Shown: piece after piece, positions 1 to 12,100 of the stretch
Position numbering within the stretch: the first letter of the stretch is position 1
Layout: each line of letters begins with the position of its first letter
Source of the DNA: Xiphophorus maculatus
Taxonomy: Eukaryota; Chordata; Actinopteri; Cyprinodontiformes; Poeciliidae
Direction: 5' to 3'
Assembly: GCF_002775205.1 (NCBI RefSeq)
Contig: NC_036459.1
Span: 6,641,466-6,705,465, forward strand
DNA: 64,000 nt
Translations under genes and position numbers: made by a program
Notes under the pieces: generated by a model
Told to the model about the DNA's origin: nothing
Seen by the model: only the letters and a program-made list of their open reading frames with translations
The model's database searches: none

Positions 1-664
1 AAGGGGTGATTCAGCTTTGTCTTTGAAGTGAGCTCATCCAGGGAAAAGTATGCCCTATGCAAAATGAGTTCCAGACAAACATGGAGCGCATCAAGAATTT
101 AAACAAGCAACAGATGGCAGCTGAGACAAATCAAGCGAAAGTTTAAAGGGGAGGACTGACAGGAGCCAACAAGACCTCCACTAGACCTTGTTGACCAAAA
201 TGTTTGCTTTTAATGCTTCTTTATTAGCATGTTTACAGTCAGTCACTGAACTCTAATTACTACAAATTGCACATTTCTTTTGTTGTATGTCTCAATACAT
301 CAGCTAAAAAAAACTGTGCAGTGAGCTTTGTAGTAAGGTTTTTTCCAGTTACAGCTGAACAAGCAGCATCTCTCTACTGAGAGGACAAATATTTGACTTG
401 TCTAAAGCAATTAATGTTGATCCAGTCTTTTAACCTCTGCTTTTAAAAGATAAATCAATAACAGGATGATGACACTTTAAGAAACAGATCGCTGTCTTTA
501 ACATTTAGCTGTTGCTGCATCTGATGCTGGTAAATTCCTCTCATCAGCAAAGTCCCTACAGACGATTTGATTACTCAAAAGCAACTAAACTGATGAAATT
601 TTGGTTTCCTATTTGACTTTAATTGACTACAGTAAATGTGTTATATTTTCTCTTTCAAACATAG
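1..664. other. Upstream flank / 5' intron of keratocan
   Basis: No coding exon is visible. The stretch is AT-rich and ends in a splice acceptor (AG at 663-664) six bases before the keratocan start codon, so at least its right part is an intron joining an untranslated first exon that lies further left or outside the window. Lumican, the expected left neighbour in the cluster, is not in the window. Confidence 0.5.
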
Positions 665-670
665 GTCGAC

Positions 671-1800
671 ATGGCTGGTCTCCAGAAGATTTTGGTTGTT
701 TTGTGCCTGGTAACACAAGCCATCAGCCAGGACATGCCTTACGAGGATCTCCTTGCCCAATTACAAGCCTGCCCTAAGGAGTGCAACTGCCCCCAAAACT
801 TCCCTCGAGCGGTCTACTGTGACAACAAAGGGCTGAAGAGCATCCCTACGATCCCCCCTTACACGTGGTATCTCTATCTGCAGAACAATCTGATTGAAAC
901 GATGCCATTAGATGCACTGCAGAATGCAACACAGCTGCGCTGGATAAACCTAAACCGCAACAAAATCACAAGTGACAAAGTAGGCGAAGGTGTCCTAGGT
1001 GGGATGAAACATCTGGCCCACTTGTACATGGATGATAACCTCCTGTCTACTGTTCCTTCACCACTGCCAGTCAGCCTGGAGCATCTACGCCTCTCTCGCA
1101 ATCGCATCTCCAAGATTCCCGCCGGTGTGTTTGTTGGCCTGGACAAGTTACACTTGCTGGATCTCCAGGGGAACAAGCTGATGGACGATGCTGTCACTGA
1201 AGTGAGCCTAAAGGGCCTCACCAGCCTGGTCCAGATCAATTTAGCCAAGAACCAGCTCAGTAGCATGCCCCTTGGACTGCCGCCTACCACCATCCAGCTT
1301 TTCCTCGATGGTAACAACATTGAAAAGATTCCTGCTGACTACTTCAAAAGTTTGCCCAAAATTACATTTCTGAGGCTCAACCACAACAAGCTCGGCAGTG
1401 CTGGTGTTCCAAAAGATATTTTTAATATCTCCAGCATGCTGGACTTGCAGTTGTCTCACAATCAGCTGACAGAGGTTCCAGTCATTCCCTCAGGCCTTGA
1501 ACACCTCTACCTTGACCACAACAAGATTGCAAGTAAGTGTTAGCTGGGGAAAAAAAAGTGTTTTGGGGAGTCTTGTTTTGTAGAACATGAATCTAAATGT
1601 CTTGTTGCACTTCTACTTGCTCTTTTCCAGGTGTGAATGGCTCTAGTGTGTGTCCCGTTTCTGTTGATTCTCTGGATGACTCGACGAACGACAGCGTGCC
1701 AAGACTTCGCTACCTCAGACTGGATGGCAATGAGATCAGTCCACCGATTCCCAGGGATGTCGTCATGTGTTTTCGTCTCCTTAGGTCTATTGTTATCTAA
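671..1800 (+). CDS. kera: Keratocan (small leucine-rich proteoglycan, class II)
   Basis: Secreted keratan sulfate proteoglycan core protein of the cornea that binds collagen fibrils and sets their spacing. Coding exons 671-1532 and 1631-1800 join in phase 1 to give 343 residues (human keratocan 352). A signal peptide of about 20 residues is followed by the class II N-terminal cysteine cluster Cx3CxCx9C (CPKECNC...YC), then leucine-rich repeats of the LxxLxLxxNxL type. Stretches such as WYLYLQNNLIET and RYLRLDGNEI match keratocan rather than lumican. The last exon holds the C-terminal ear-repeat cysteines (VCPVS, MCFRLL). NAT and NIS sequons offer N-linked sites for keratan sulfate. An untranslated exon is spliced in at 665. 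Epiphycan follows on the same strand, as in the tetrapod DCN-LUM-KERA-EPYC cluster. Confidence 0.95.
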
Positions 1801-1955
1801 ACAGAAAACCAATAATGTGCTGTAAACTAAATGACATTCTGCACAACTGTTGAAATGACGTGGATGTTGTTCCAGTCAATGAAACTTGAGAAGTCATCCA
1901 CTGACATTAAGCTTTCCATTGTTTCATCTTGGAAAGTCTTTCAAGTGAAAAAAGG

Positions 1956-2437
1956 AATAAAATCTGAAAAAAGCACACTGATCAATAGATGTTTTTGATA
2001 TAATATTTGCTGACCACTAGCTGTGCCTTATGTCAGTGAAGATACCCGTCTGTAGACCCCTGAACTTGTGTGTAAATAAATACAGAGTGGGATATGGTGA
2101 GATTTGGGACTGAATTTCAAAAAGTTGCAAAATATCCATATTCTCTGTTTTTATTTTTATTTTTTGGTGTTTTTTTTGACACTTTATATTTGTAGATTTT
2201 GTGTTTTTATTTGTTTTTAAAAGACAATCTGTCAAGTATGCAGAAAATATGTACTGTTGGTAATTTATTTTTATTTAATACTGGGAAAGAATTTGAATCC
2301 TGTGACTACTCATGGCCAACATTACTCCTTGTTTTGTACACAAAAATGTGAATATTTGCCAACTTATTTTTAACATTCTGGTCATTTTTTCTGAATACAT
2401 TGTGTGAGGGATTTCATCTTAAATTATCTTCAATAAA
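1956..2437 (+). terminator. Keratocan polyadenylation signals
   Basis: Two canonical AATAAA hexamers lie downstream of the keratocan stop, at 1956-1961 and 2432-2437. Both sit in AT-rich 3' UTR-like sequence, so short and long 3' UTRs are possible. Which is used is inferred, not seen. Confidence 0.55.
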
Positions 2438-2449
2438 ACTTAGAATGAA

Positions 2450-5400
2450 CATGTGATCGTGTAATTGTGTAATTTTTTCATTTTTTATTTTTTACTGTAG
2501 CATGAAGTAAAAAACTTCCATGAAGATCAAATGTCTACCATAACTTGCCATTTGTGGCGTGTCATAGGTTTCATTGCAGTATATCACATAATATGACTAG
2601 CATACCTTTATATACTTATCTATGTTATTGTTCTGTCCAATTGTCTGTCAGTTTCACCAGTACTACAAAAAAATCATTGCATAATTTTGTATACAAAGTC
2701 CATACACAATACTGAAATAGATTTTGAGCAATAGCAGTAGCATGCCAGTGTTAGCATAACACTTGAAGCACTGACAGCAGCAACAGGGGAATTCATTAAA
2801 GGCTGTCACTGATTGTGTCACATCAGGACTATGGGTGTTTTAGGTGAAGTAAATATATATAAATGTAGAATGAACACCAAATAAAGTCAGTAGTAGCTTT
2901 TAAGAGTTTACTACCCAATACAACCACACTAGCTGGCTAACTAGTCAGGCTATCTGCAAATATCATCTGCTTGTGGTCAGCAGCTTAACACAGATACAGC
3001 TAGAGTTTTTCTAGCCAGAAATATTACTAAACTGAATGTTTTACTGTGGCAACCAAAGACAAGTTGTTTTACACACCATAATAATTTAGTTCTTCCACTG
3101 CTTGAACCTCAAACTGTACAATAACTGTTTGCAGTGGAAAACTTCAAAAACCCTTAGCTGTTTTGCTTTTAACCTGAAAATCTCAAGAGATTTTGCCAGG
3201 ATTAGGCATCATAAGCCATTTGAGTCAGGCTAGCAGTATACTTTTACTGCCGGGCAACTAAAATTAAACAGAGCCATCATGAACACTTTAACAAAGGAGA
3301 TCAACTTAGAGCATTTTATGTGGCATACAAGTTACTCTGTCATGCAATCTAGCCATCGCCCTCTCAAGAGATGGTACTTTGAAGATTTAATTTGATCCTC
3401 TTCCTCATTTAGAAACGTCAAATGGGGGAAAAAAAAGCTTCTGGATAGAAATCTTAGCTCATATAGCAGGTGCAGACAGACTTCAGCTTTCCCTCTCTGT
3501 CCTTTTGTCTCTCACTCATCAGAAGGTCTAGAGTCACTGTGGGATGAGTGGAACAGGTAGCATGTTGAGACAAAACTCTGGGAAAATGTGTGTGTGTGTT
3601 CTCTTTATACTTTAAAAAAACAACTAAAGAAAATCGTGACAGCATTAAAAAAAAACCTACTTCACTTACATCAATGTGAGTAATGCAAACCAATCTTGTA
3701 ATCTTTGAAAACTATCAAAAATTGTAATTATTTTACTTCTCCACTGAATTATCATTTAATAGCAGAAGGGCTTATTTCTCCTTTTTTCCCACAACTGGAG
3801 AAAAATGGAGTATTACTTTGAGGAATGAGGACTGAAACAAGAGAGGGCCAAATTTTGGAGGCTTCAGGGCATTTCATATCAAAAAACACCACATATGATA
3901 CAAGGTGTCAGTCTTTTGTCCAACTAGATCTGTTGTTCACTTCTCTTATTGGGAGTGGATTGGTTTTTCGTTGCATACTGTTACATGTGATGGCGTCTGT
4001 CTCCATCAGTCAATGATCCAGAGGCAATAGATCCTGGGAAATCTCCAGTCCATCACGGTGGAACACAGATACCCAGAAAAAAACGAGGCACAACAGTTTA
4101 ACATGGATGTTTGGTCAGGATGAACATTAAAAATTCATGCAGAAAGGCCCAAGCTGGGATTTAAACAGAGGATCTTCTTGATGAAAGGCAACTGGGCCCC
4201 ACCTTGCAACCTTAAACACACATGTGAGAACTGTTTGCAGATCAATTTACCATTGAGTATTATGCTGACGAAAACAATTACTTCCACTGAATCACTACAG
4301 AGTGATCAGTCCTGGCTTTGGGCTGTGCATGGTTTCTCACTGGGTTCTCTTGTTGTGTCTGTTTCAGTGCAGCACAGCTTTGAGTAAAGTGTCGCCACAA
4401 GGTACCAAGAAGCCAACCAGAAATGGATTTTGGTGCAACTATAGAAAGAAGTTAATAATGAAAAATTTATTATATTTTCAAATATGAGCTTAAAGAAATT
4501 TTGTGCAGAAGCAGATTATTAACAGTGACCTAAGTAACAACATAAATAACATAGTACAATAAACATATCATAGAACAATTACTATGTTGAAAGAGTTAAA
4601 TTAATGGTTTACTATGACTGAATTAAAGAGTCCGGCTCTAGGTCTGCTGAAGTGAACAGGTGGACAAAGTGTCTGATAACCGTTTGAAGCTAAGAGGCGA
4701 TTGCTGCTACACCTTCTTGCTGGAAAAGGAAAATAAAAAGAATTTATCTTGGGTTTCCGTTGATCTGAGCAAGAGACGACGCAAAGAGAAATCTGCTTCA
4801 CCTATAAACGAGGTAGGGCAGAGACCGTCCTCTGAGCTGGGACTTCCTCTCAGCACCATGCTAACAGGAGCTCCTCACAGAGGTCCCATTGTGCAGAAGG
4901 GCCTCATGGATCCCTCGCACATGAAAGCAACGCATGCCAGAGTTTCACCTCAGGAAAAGAAGGACAAATATTTCAGTTTGATTCAACAAAAAAAAATAGA
5001 AGGTACGCTTGTAAGGGATAAGCCACCACTTCCTGGTTGCTCTCCATTTCCCTTTGTGTCTGAAGTGTGTGTGTCCTGTTTGAGGCGATTGTGCAAGCGG
5101 GTGTACGGCACGAGGGGGGTGACGGGGGTGAAGGGGGTGGCTGCACTCAGAGTGACCAAAAGCAATCGCTCCTGTCCAATCAGTCTCAGTGCCTACCTTC
5201 ACACATAAGCGGCAGGGCACTCGGGTCCACACAGACCTACACATACACACACACACACACTTACACTTAGACACTTGTCACATCTGCACCCATCTTTCCC
5301 CACACCCCCACCATCACCTACGCTCCCTCTTCTTCAAGGCTACCTGTGTGACCTCTCACCATTGGCCAAATTTCGGAGCCCTCAGCATCTCCATCACGGC

Positions 5401-6090
5401 TGAAGGGACCATTCGGGAAAGCAGGAGACAGAGGTAAGCATTCTTAGTACTGTGTTCATGCTGGTAGCGGGGATTAGGCAGGCTGAAGTGCATGGTTAAC
5501 CCTTTTAAAAACAGTGGCATTCAGATTTTAAACAGGTGTTCAAGACAGTTACTGCACTGTCTTGAGTGCAGTAACACCAACCGGTTTGGGTTAGATGCCT
5601 CGCTTTTACGTCACCCCAGTAGTTTTCTTTCATTATCTTTTTACTACTGGTAATTTCATTCACTTACGTAAACTTCAAGAATGGGTTGTAGAGAGATTGG
5701 GGCTCATAATGTTTAAAATTGCATGTTTAAGGACTTGTCTTGCTCAAACGTGAAGCTGCTAAATTGCACTTCTTCAATGCAGAAGTCCTCCCAGGCACAG
5801 GTGCTTCTGCAGCAAAGATCTTTGGAATGTTGCAAATTATTTGCACAAATGATTTTTCGTGCTTTTAACTAAAAATCTTGACGCTCACAAAAATATGATG
5901 TTAGTGTGAATGTGGCAGTTTATGCTATAGTCTCCAGCAGAGGGAATATCATTGGGTCTGCTTGAGGCTTCTGAGGGAGAAAAGGTAGAATCGCTGGATA
6001 TCAGGCATGCTCAACATGTAGCCAAACATAACAAGGAGGCAGTCTAGAGGAAAGACACAAACACAGCTTCCACACACTGTACGCTGTGAT
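2450..6090. other. Intergenic region keratocan-epiphycan, no coding gene seen
   Basis: Mostly AT-rich unique sequence with no exon chain. A short CA microsatellite lies at 5245-5260. About 3930-4220 resembles a decayed common teleost interspersed repeat (words close to 'tccatcacggtggaacacag' and 'ggatttaaacagagg'). An open frame across about 4660-5208 begins with GTG and shows no family motif or splice context, so it is not called. A splice-donor-like site at about 5432 ends a pyrimidine-rich stretch and could belong to an untranslated epiphycan exon. Confidence 0.4.
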
Positions 6091-6096
6091 GGCCTG

Positions 6097-6104
6097 TATA
6101 AAAG
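6097..6104 (+). promoter_or_regulatory. TATA box, candidate epiphycan promoter
   Basis: A clean TATAAAAG on the plus strand about 3 kb upstream of the epiphycan start codon, in the right orientation and with no other gene between. The untranslated first exon it would serve has not been traced to a definite donor site, so the link to epyc is inferred. Confidence 0.35.
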
Positions 6105-7471
6105 CAAAGCTCTGTGCTGTCTTTAGAAAAGTCCTTCTTTCAGACAAGCTGTGCCTGGATTTCTCCTGATCGGTCTATTTCTGTAGCAATGCCAACCAGT
6201 CAATTCCCTCAGCAAAGTGCATCAAGTTCATGCTGAAGTCAGAGAAGGGACTGATATTATAATTCGTATTTTGTGGTCATGTGCAAAAAATAAATTGGAT
6301 GAGCATTTCATGATTGGTTTTATTTGTGCCCTCGTTCCAAAATAGCAGCTGATGTTTCTTGGTTTTCTGCCAGTGACAGATAGATGTGTGAGGGTTACAT
6401 CTTGTAACTGCAGGGGTGAATAAGTGTGTGTGCATCTGTGTGGGTGTGTGTGCCTAAGCCCCGTCTCTGCTGAATGAAGTTATTCCTCGTGAGCTGCAGC
6501 AGGTTGCTGCCATCCTGTCCACAAACCTCGGTGGAATTTGGAGTTTGAGTGCTGAGACGAGCTGCGAGCGGGCCTCATAAAGGCTCTCTGTGAAGGCCGA
6601 GGGGTCGGGTTAGCGCAGAAACCTCTCTCACCTCTCCTTTTTCTCACTTACTCGCCCGGACTCAAGTTTTTTTTTTTCTGCACTTTCTCCATCTAACCCT
6701 GAGGGCCAACATCTTGTCTGTGTCTCCCTCTCCATGACGCTCCTCTTTTCTTCTTCTCTCTCTCCTTGCTCACCGTTTCTCTGCCCTGGCCTGGAGGACT
6801 CTCTCTCTGCTCCCATAGTGCCATCACTCGGTCTTGAGTGCCGACACATTGAAATGTTTTCAGTCATTTAATCCTAAATCCCAGGTCTGTAAGGAGTTAA
6901 CCTCATTAAGCAGTAATTAACATATGCTAATCTTATTAGTGCTTTCCGCTTTGGAGTAATTCATGAACTTAACGGCCTGTACTCCAGAGGAGATAACAGG
7001 ATCATGAGCAGTTGCTCTCTAGGTCAGGACAGTGCAAAGGGCACAGTCATGCTGAAAATGATTCATGTTTATTTTAAAGTTTTAAAGATGTCTCTGTTGA
7101 GATTTTCGTAGCTTTAGGCAAAATATTTTTGTCTGATTGGGAAAAATCCTTAAAAACTTTATGGCAAAATTCCCAGACGTTACAAAACTGTATGCTTATT
7201 TTATTCTGCCATTACAACTGAATGTCCTCTATATGGGACAACAAAGGCCATTTCTATTCTACTGCACAAATGCTTAAATAATTTAGGACAGTCCAAATAT
7301 TTTTAATGCCAGTGTTATGAAAGCCATTTTCTAGGTTGCCTGTGTTTTCACCATTGTTTATGCAGAGTGGAAATACACTTCCACTCTAAAACGTTTTTCT
7401 TGAAACTTTATTCACATAACTGCACAGAATCAGTTTACCATTCCCTCACCAAATTTGGAATAAACATTTTA

Positions 7472-8300
7472 CAGAGCCTTCCAAACACTTTACACCACAA
7501 ACTCCAATATTTTTATTAGGATTTCATGCAATACCAATCACAAAGTGTGGCATGCATTGGTATTCAACCCACTTTCCTCTGGTAAACATAAACTGCAATT
7601 TTAAGAAATCCCTCATATCGTAATATGAAGCCATCCAAGTAAGACGATGAGCATATCAATCAGAGAAGCAGTTAGAAGCAGAAGACTCTGACATTTTGGA
7701 GAATATGAAGTGATGCTTGGGGGAATGTGCCGACGAGACTGAAATAAATGCTGCACTTTGTAAATCTGAAATTTTGTCAGCCATCTTTGTAACTACCAGC
7801 CATGTATGGAATACAGCAACCATTAGGAAGAAGGTCTGATGGTAAGAAGAAGCAAAAACGGAAACTTTTGACTGTTGTGTGAAAATGTTAAACCACTCAT
7901 CACTCTTAAACTATCACACTGTGACACATAGTAGTGGCGGTATCAGGCTGTGGGATGTTTTTCTTCAAGAAATTGAGAATAAATAGGACTGTATAAAAGG
8001 TAACAGTAAAGAAGAGGCTGCAAAAGACTCTTCACACCTGAGGGAAACCTTTAAATGAGTTCAAATGTCCACATGTAGCTACGCAGAAGGCAAAGACAAG
8101 CAGCATAAAAGATACTTTACAAAGTATCGGGCTGAACACAAATGTCCGCCCTACTTTACAGGTTTTTATTTGTAAGAATTAAAAAAGAAACATGTGAATC
8201 ACTTCCTTCTACTTTACAATTATGTAGTACTTTCTTTGCTTAAAAGTTGTAGTTATTAGACGTTTGTTGTTAAAATATAAAAACATTTATAGTGCCAAAG
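7472..8300. mobile_element. Decayed Tc1/mariner-like element
   Basis: The left end (TA at 7470-7471, then CAGAGCCTTCCAAACAC) resembles the common fish Tc1 terminal repeat beginning CAGTGCCTTGC. It is followed by the subterminal words 'tgtggcatgcattggtattc' near 7545-7565. The right part (about 8130-8235, 'aggtttttatttgta' and 'ttctactttacaattatgta') reads as the inverted subterminal repeat. Internal words (GGCTGTGGGATGTTTTTCTTC near 7950) match the degenerate transposase zone. It is heavily decayed with no open transposase frame; the right edge is approximate. Confidence 0.6.
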
Positions 8301-9127
8301 ACATAATGCTAGAAGTATAAAATTCAAGATTTACATTGATGAGAAATAAATACACTGATTGTTTCAACCCATACTAAAGCAGTGTTGGCATAAATATTTA
8401 CTGTGTCTGAGTCTAACCAGAAAATTGTGCAAAACAATTACAATAACTTAATCTGTCACATATTAAATGGTCTGCCTTTTGAGTACAGACAACTATCATC
8501 TCCTCTGATCACAAATGGATCATTATATGTGCCATCATGAAAACAATTCCTTACGTTTCTGTTGCCATGGTTTCAGCTATGGTCAAGTAATTACCATTTA
8601 GTAAAACATGAAACCATCAGGGTTGATTCATTTAAGAACAACAGGTACATTTCCAGAAAATAGTGGATATAGGTTGCTTTTTTATTTTTTATTATTTTTT
8701 TTTGTGAAATATATTATAAATGTCCTAGTTGTCAATGATACGACAAAAATGTGCTTTGGTTTAGGAGAAAGAACCTGGTTAGTCAAACAGTGACCCATAA
8801 AAAGGAGAGGTGAACTGAGGCGTATGAGCTCCTCAATGAAATTATAAAACTGGTTTAACCAGAAATAGAATCTCTTGCGCTTCGATCCTGTACCTGTCTG
8901 CACCTCCATAATAAGATCAGCGACCTTAGTGGTCAGGGAACGAGGTCAGACCTCAGTCTTTGGCACCATTACTGGCTTCCAATTCCAGTTTTATTCACTT
9001 TATATTCACGTAAAAATTTACACCACAAAACACTCACATACAACATAAAAACTGTACTTGTTAAGCAACCAATAAACTAAAGAAACCTCAGTTTAATTCT
9101 GCTGCTCTGTTATTTTACAGGTAGACC

Positions 9128-12100
9128 ATGAGGATCTTTTTGTGGCTCTTGTTCGGACTCTTCGTCCTCAAAGTGGTGGCGGCCAGTCCCAGATTTTCCC
9201 GGCAGGTGGACTTTGACTCATACAATACTGTTGACTATGATGAAAGAGAAGACAATTTTGAAGATAACTATGACTATGGGGAAATGACAGTTGAAGATCC
9301 TGAGGTAAGAGGTTTTAACTGTGCTCAAGCTTTCACAATCTGCATAAACACCTTAGCTTTTATTTAATGTTTGAAAATTAAAGTATTTTATTACTTTACC
9401 ATCAGTATGCATTTGATGAATTGGGGCATGATATGCTTCATTTTTGGACATCTCATTTGTTACAACAGAGATTGTAACAAAACCAACAAATGATGGTAAT
9501 TTTTTAATTAAAGCAGTGTTTTTGTTGAACGCGTGGTTTTGGGCTGAGGTCACGGGGTTCTTTGAGCAGACTGGAATGCTGCGGATGGCAACTGGAGTGA
9601 TTTGGAACATTGACAGATTTATTTCTTAGTGTTCAGTACAATTGAGCCAAACATTCCTCAGTTTATACTTTGGCCAGCCACTGTTATAGGGTCAATGCCC
9701 CAGAATCCTGCATGCACCTGGAGCCGTTTCAGCTGGAAAATAAATGAGTTGGCCCCGATAAGAGCCTCATTCTTCTTTGCCCTAGACTTGAGTTTTTGTT
9801 GAAGGCTGGGATTTTAGATACTCTTGTAAGTAAGCACACTTCTAATTTAAAATACATGAGAGTAAATGTAAAGTAGAAAGGTACAACTAAGACAAAAGAA
9901 GCATCCCTTGCATCCAATGGTTATAATATAAGCTTACTTAAATCGCTTATGAACACAAATATCAAATCAGCTATTCACAATGCATCTTGGCATGTAGACA
10001 TGGGGACTAGCTAAAGTTCATAATGAGCATCGGAATCGGAAAGAGAGTGAATATAAGTGACTTTGAAGGTGACATGGTTGTTGTTGCCAGACAGGCTCTT
10101 CTGACTATTTCAGAAAATACCCATTTTTAAGAAAAAACATTGAGTTTGCCGAGAATGACCCAAAAAAGAGAGAGAAAGCACCCAGTGAGTAGCCATTTGG
10201 TGTAAATGACTTATTAGAATGGTAAATCCAATTATTGAATATTGTTTAAATACCACGAACTAACTCTAACTATTGTTCCTGACCATGTCTATCCTGTTAT
10301 GATCATAGTTCATCCATTTTGTAACAGAGAAGTGCACCAAATGGCAAAGCTCAATTAATCCCAAACTACTTTCTTGAACATTTCAGTGAGTTCATTATTC
10401 CACAATGGAATACAAAGGTGATGGATTACATTTCACTATGATAGATCACCTGTAGTGATCTATCATAGTGAAACATCATGGATGTACACCTGACAAATGT
10501 TCTCACTGTGGAATAAAACCTGAGGAATCATTCAAACAACTTGTTGGAACTGTACTGATAAGAATGAGGGTCATCCTGAAGGGAAAAGGAAGTCCTACTT
10601 GGCACTAGTGCTCGACAAAAGTAGTCAGAGAGTGAATACTCTCTTCAAAAGGCTTTAACAGAGCCACGTCGTTGATATAAAATACAAGGAGTGATCAGAA
10701 AACAACAATCAGGTAAAATAAACCAATCTCAAAGCAATTACAATTGTGAGGCAGTACAATGGCTTGTACTTTTCCATTTCTAAATGGAAAAGTAAAAAAA
10801 GCTATTTTAAGCTGTGACCATTCTAATATTGCTGCAGCAACATGTTAGTACAGTATATTGACCTTAAAAAATACAACGTGCTTTAGTGCTGCTTTTGTAG
10901 ATTCACTGTTAAGTTGCTAGGCCTATCGTTACCACAAGAATGGGTTGCAGTTGAGGTGTGCTAATGACAAGAGCAAATTAAAAATGGCTCCCAGCAGCTT
11001 AAGCTAAATCATGTTTAAATTGATTTTGATGTGGCAACGCTGAGTTTAACCAGCATTACCAACCAAGGAAATTGGCCTGGCTTCCTCAATAAAACAAACC
11101 CTCTACATAAACTTTTCACGTGGCTCGCCATCCAACCAGCTTAAGCCAAGCATAATCTAAACCAATTTTAGTTGTTTTGTAAGGCATATTTACTGTGACT
11201 TTATGCCTTTTCTAGCCAAAACCACTGTATTTCTCCCCAAACAATGACTAAGAAATGTAATCACAGTCATTTTAAAGCTCTAATCAGCATGACTCCGTGG
11301 TGTAGTGTGAAATTGCACAGCTGAATTACTTCACAATTACTGAGCGTTGGGAAACTGCTGTTTTGCTTGGAAATCATTTGATAACAATTAGCAAAACAGA
11401 ATAATGTAGGATGTTGCTTCAGGCTTTGTGGCGTTTATTGTTCTTTTACTTTTCCTGGCTTCCTACACAAAGGCTACATAAATTTTTATGCTTTCCACAT
11501 ACCATAAACTCAAAGGTTTGACACATAATTGTAGTGCGGGGAAATCACCAGGGATCTGGAAAGTTTAGCTTTCTTGATAACACAGAGAAATGTGAAGGGG
11601 AGACTTTCAGAGGGTTGAAGAACAAATGTCTTTCATATACAAACATAGAATCTCAGGGGAGAAATGAGGCGGTGATGAGCTCCATCCCTGGAATGCTGAG
11701 TCTTTGCTTTTCATGGCCAACTCTACTTTGGCATTAACCTTCTTTCCCTCTGGGTTTTGTCTCTCTCAGTTGAAAATAAGCCTCATCTACATTGTTATTC
11801 AAGCAAATCATCCTCAGTCTGCTGAATTCAAATGCTTTAATCACCATCTTTGGACTCATTCATGCATTTTTTGTTTGCCCATGTCCTTTACTTTCACAAC
11901 TGAAGCAGCAAGTAACTTCAGATTTCTATATTTTTGCACTGTAGCAACATTTCTCTAACATGGGTGCATTTAGTCCTGATCTAAAACATTCAAAGAGTTT
12001 CCATGTGCATCTGTTTGGAAAGTTGCATAACAACTTACCCTACGTTCTGTTTCCGCTGAGAACATTGAAGTCATTGATCAAGTTTTTTGTGTAACATGTC

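Noticed and set aside
4660-5208. 182-codon open frame upstream of epiphycan
   Set aside because: It begins with GTG rather than ATG, has no recognisable domain, and lies in simple and repeat-rich sequence. No splice sites tie it to a gene.
8608-8909. Overlapping short frames on both strands before epiphycan
   Set aside because: AT-rich chance frames with no homology clue and no conserved splice sites.
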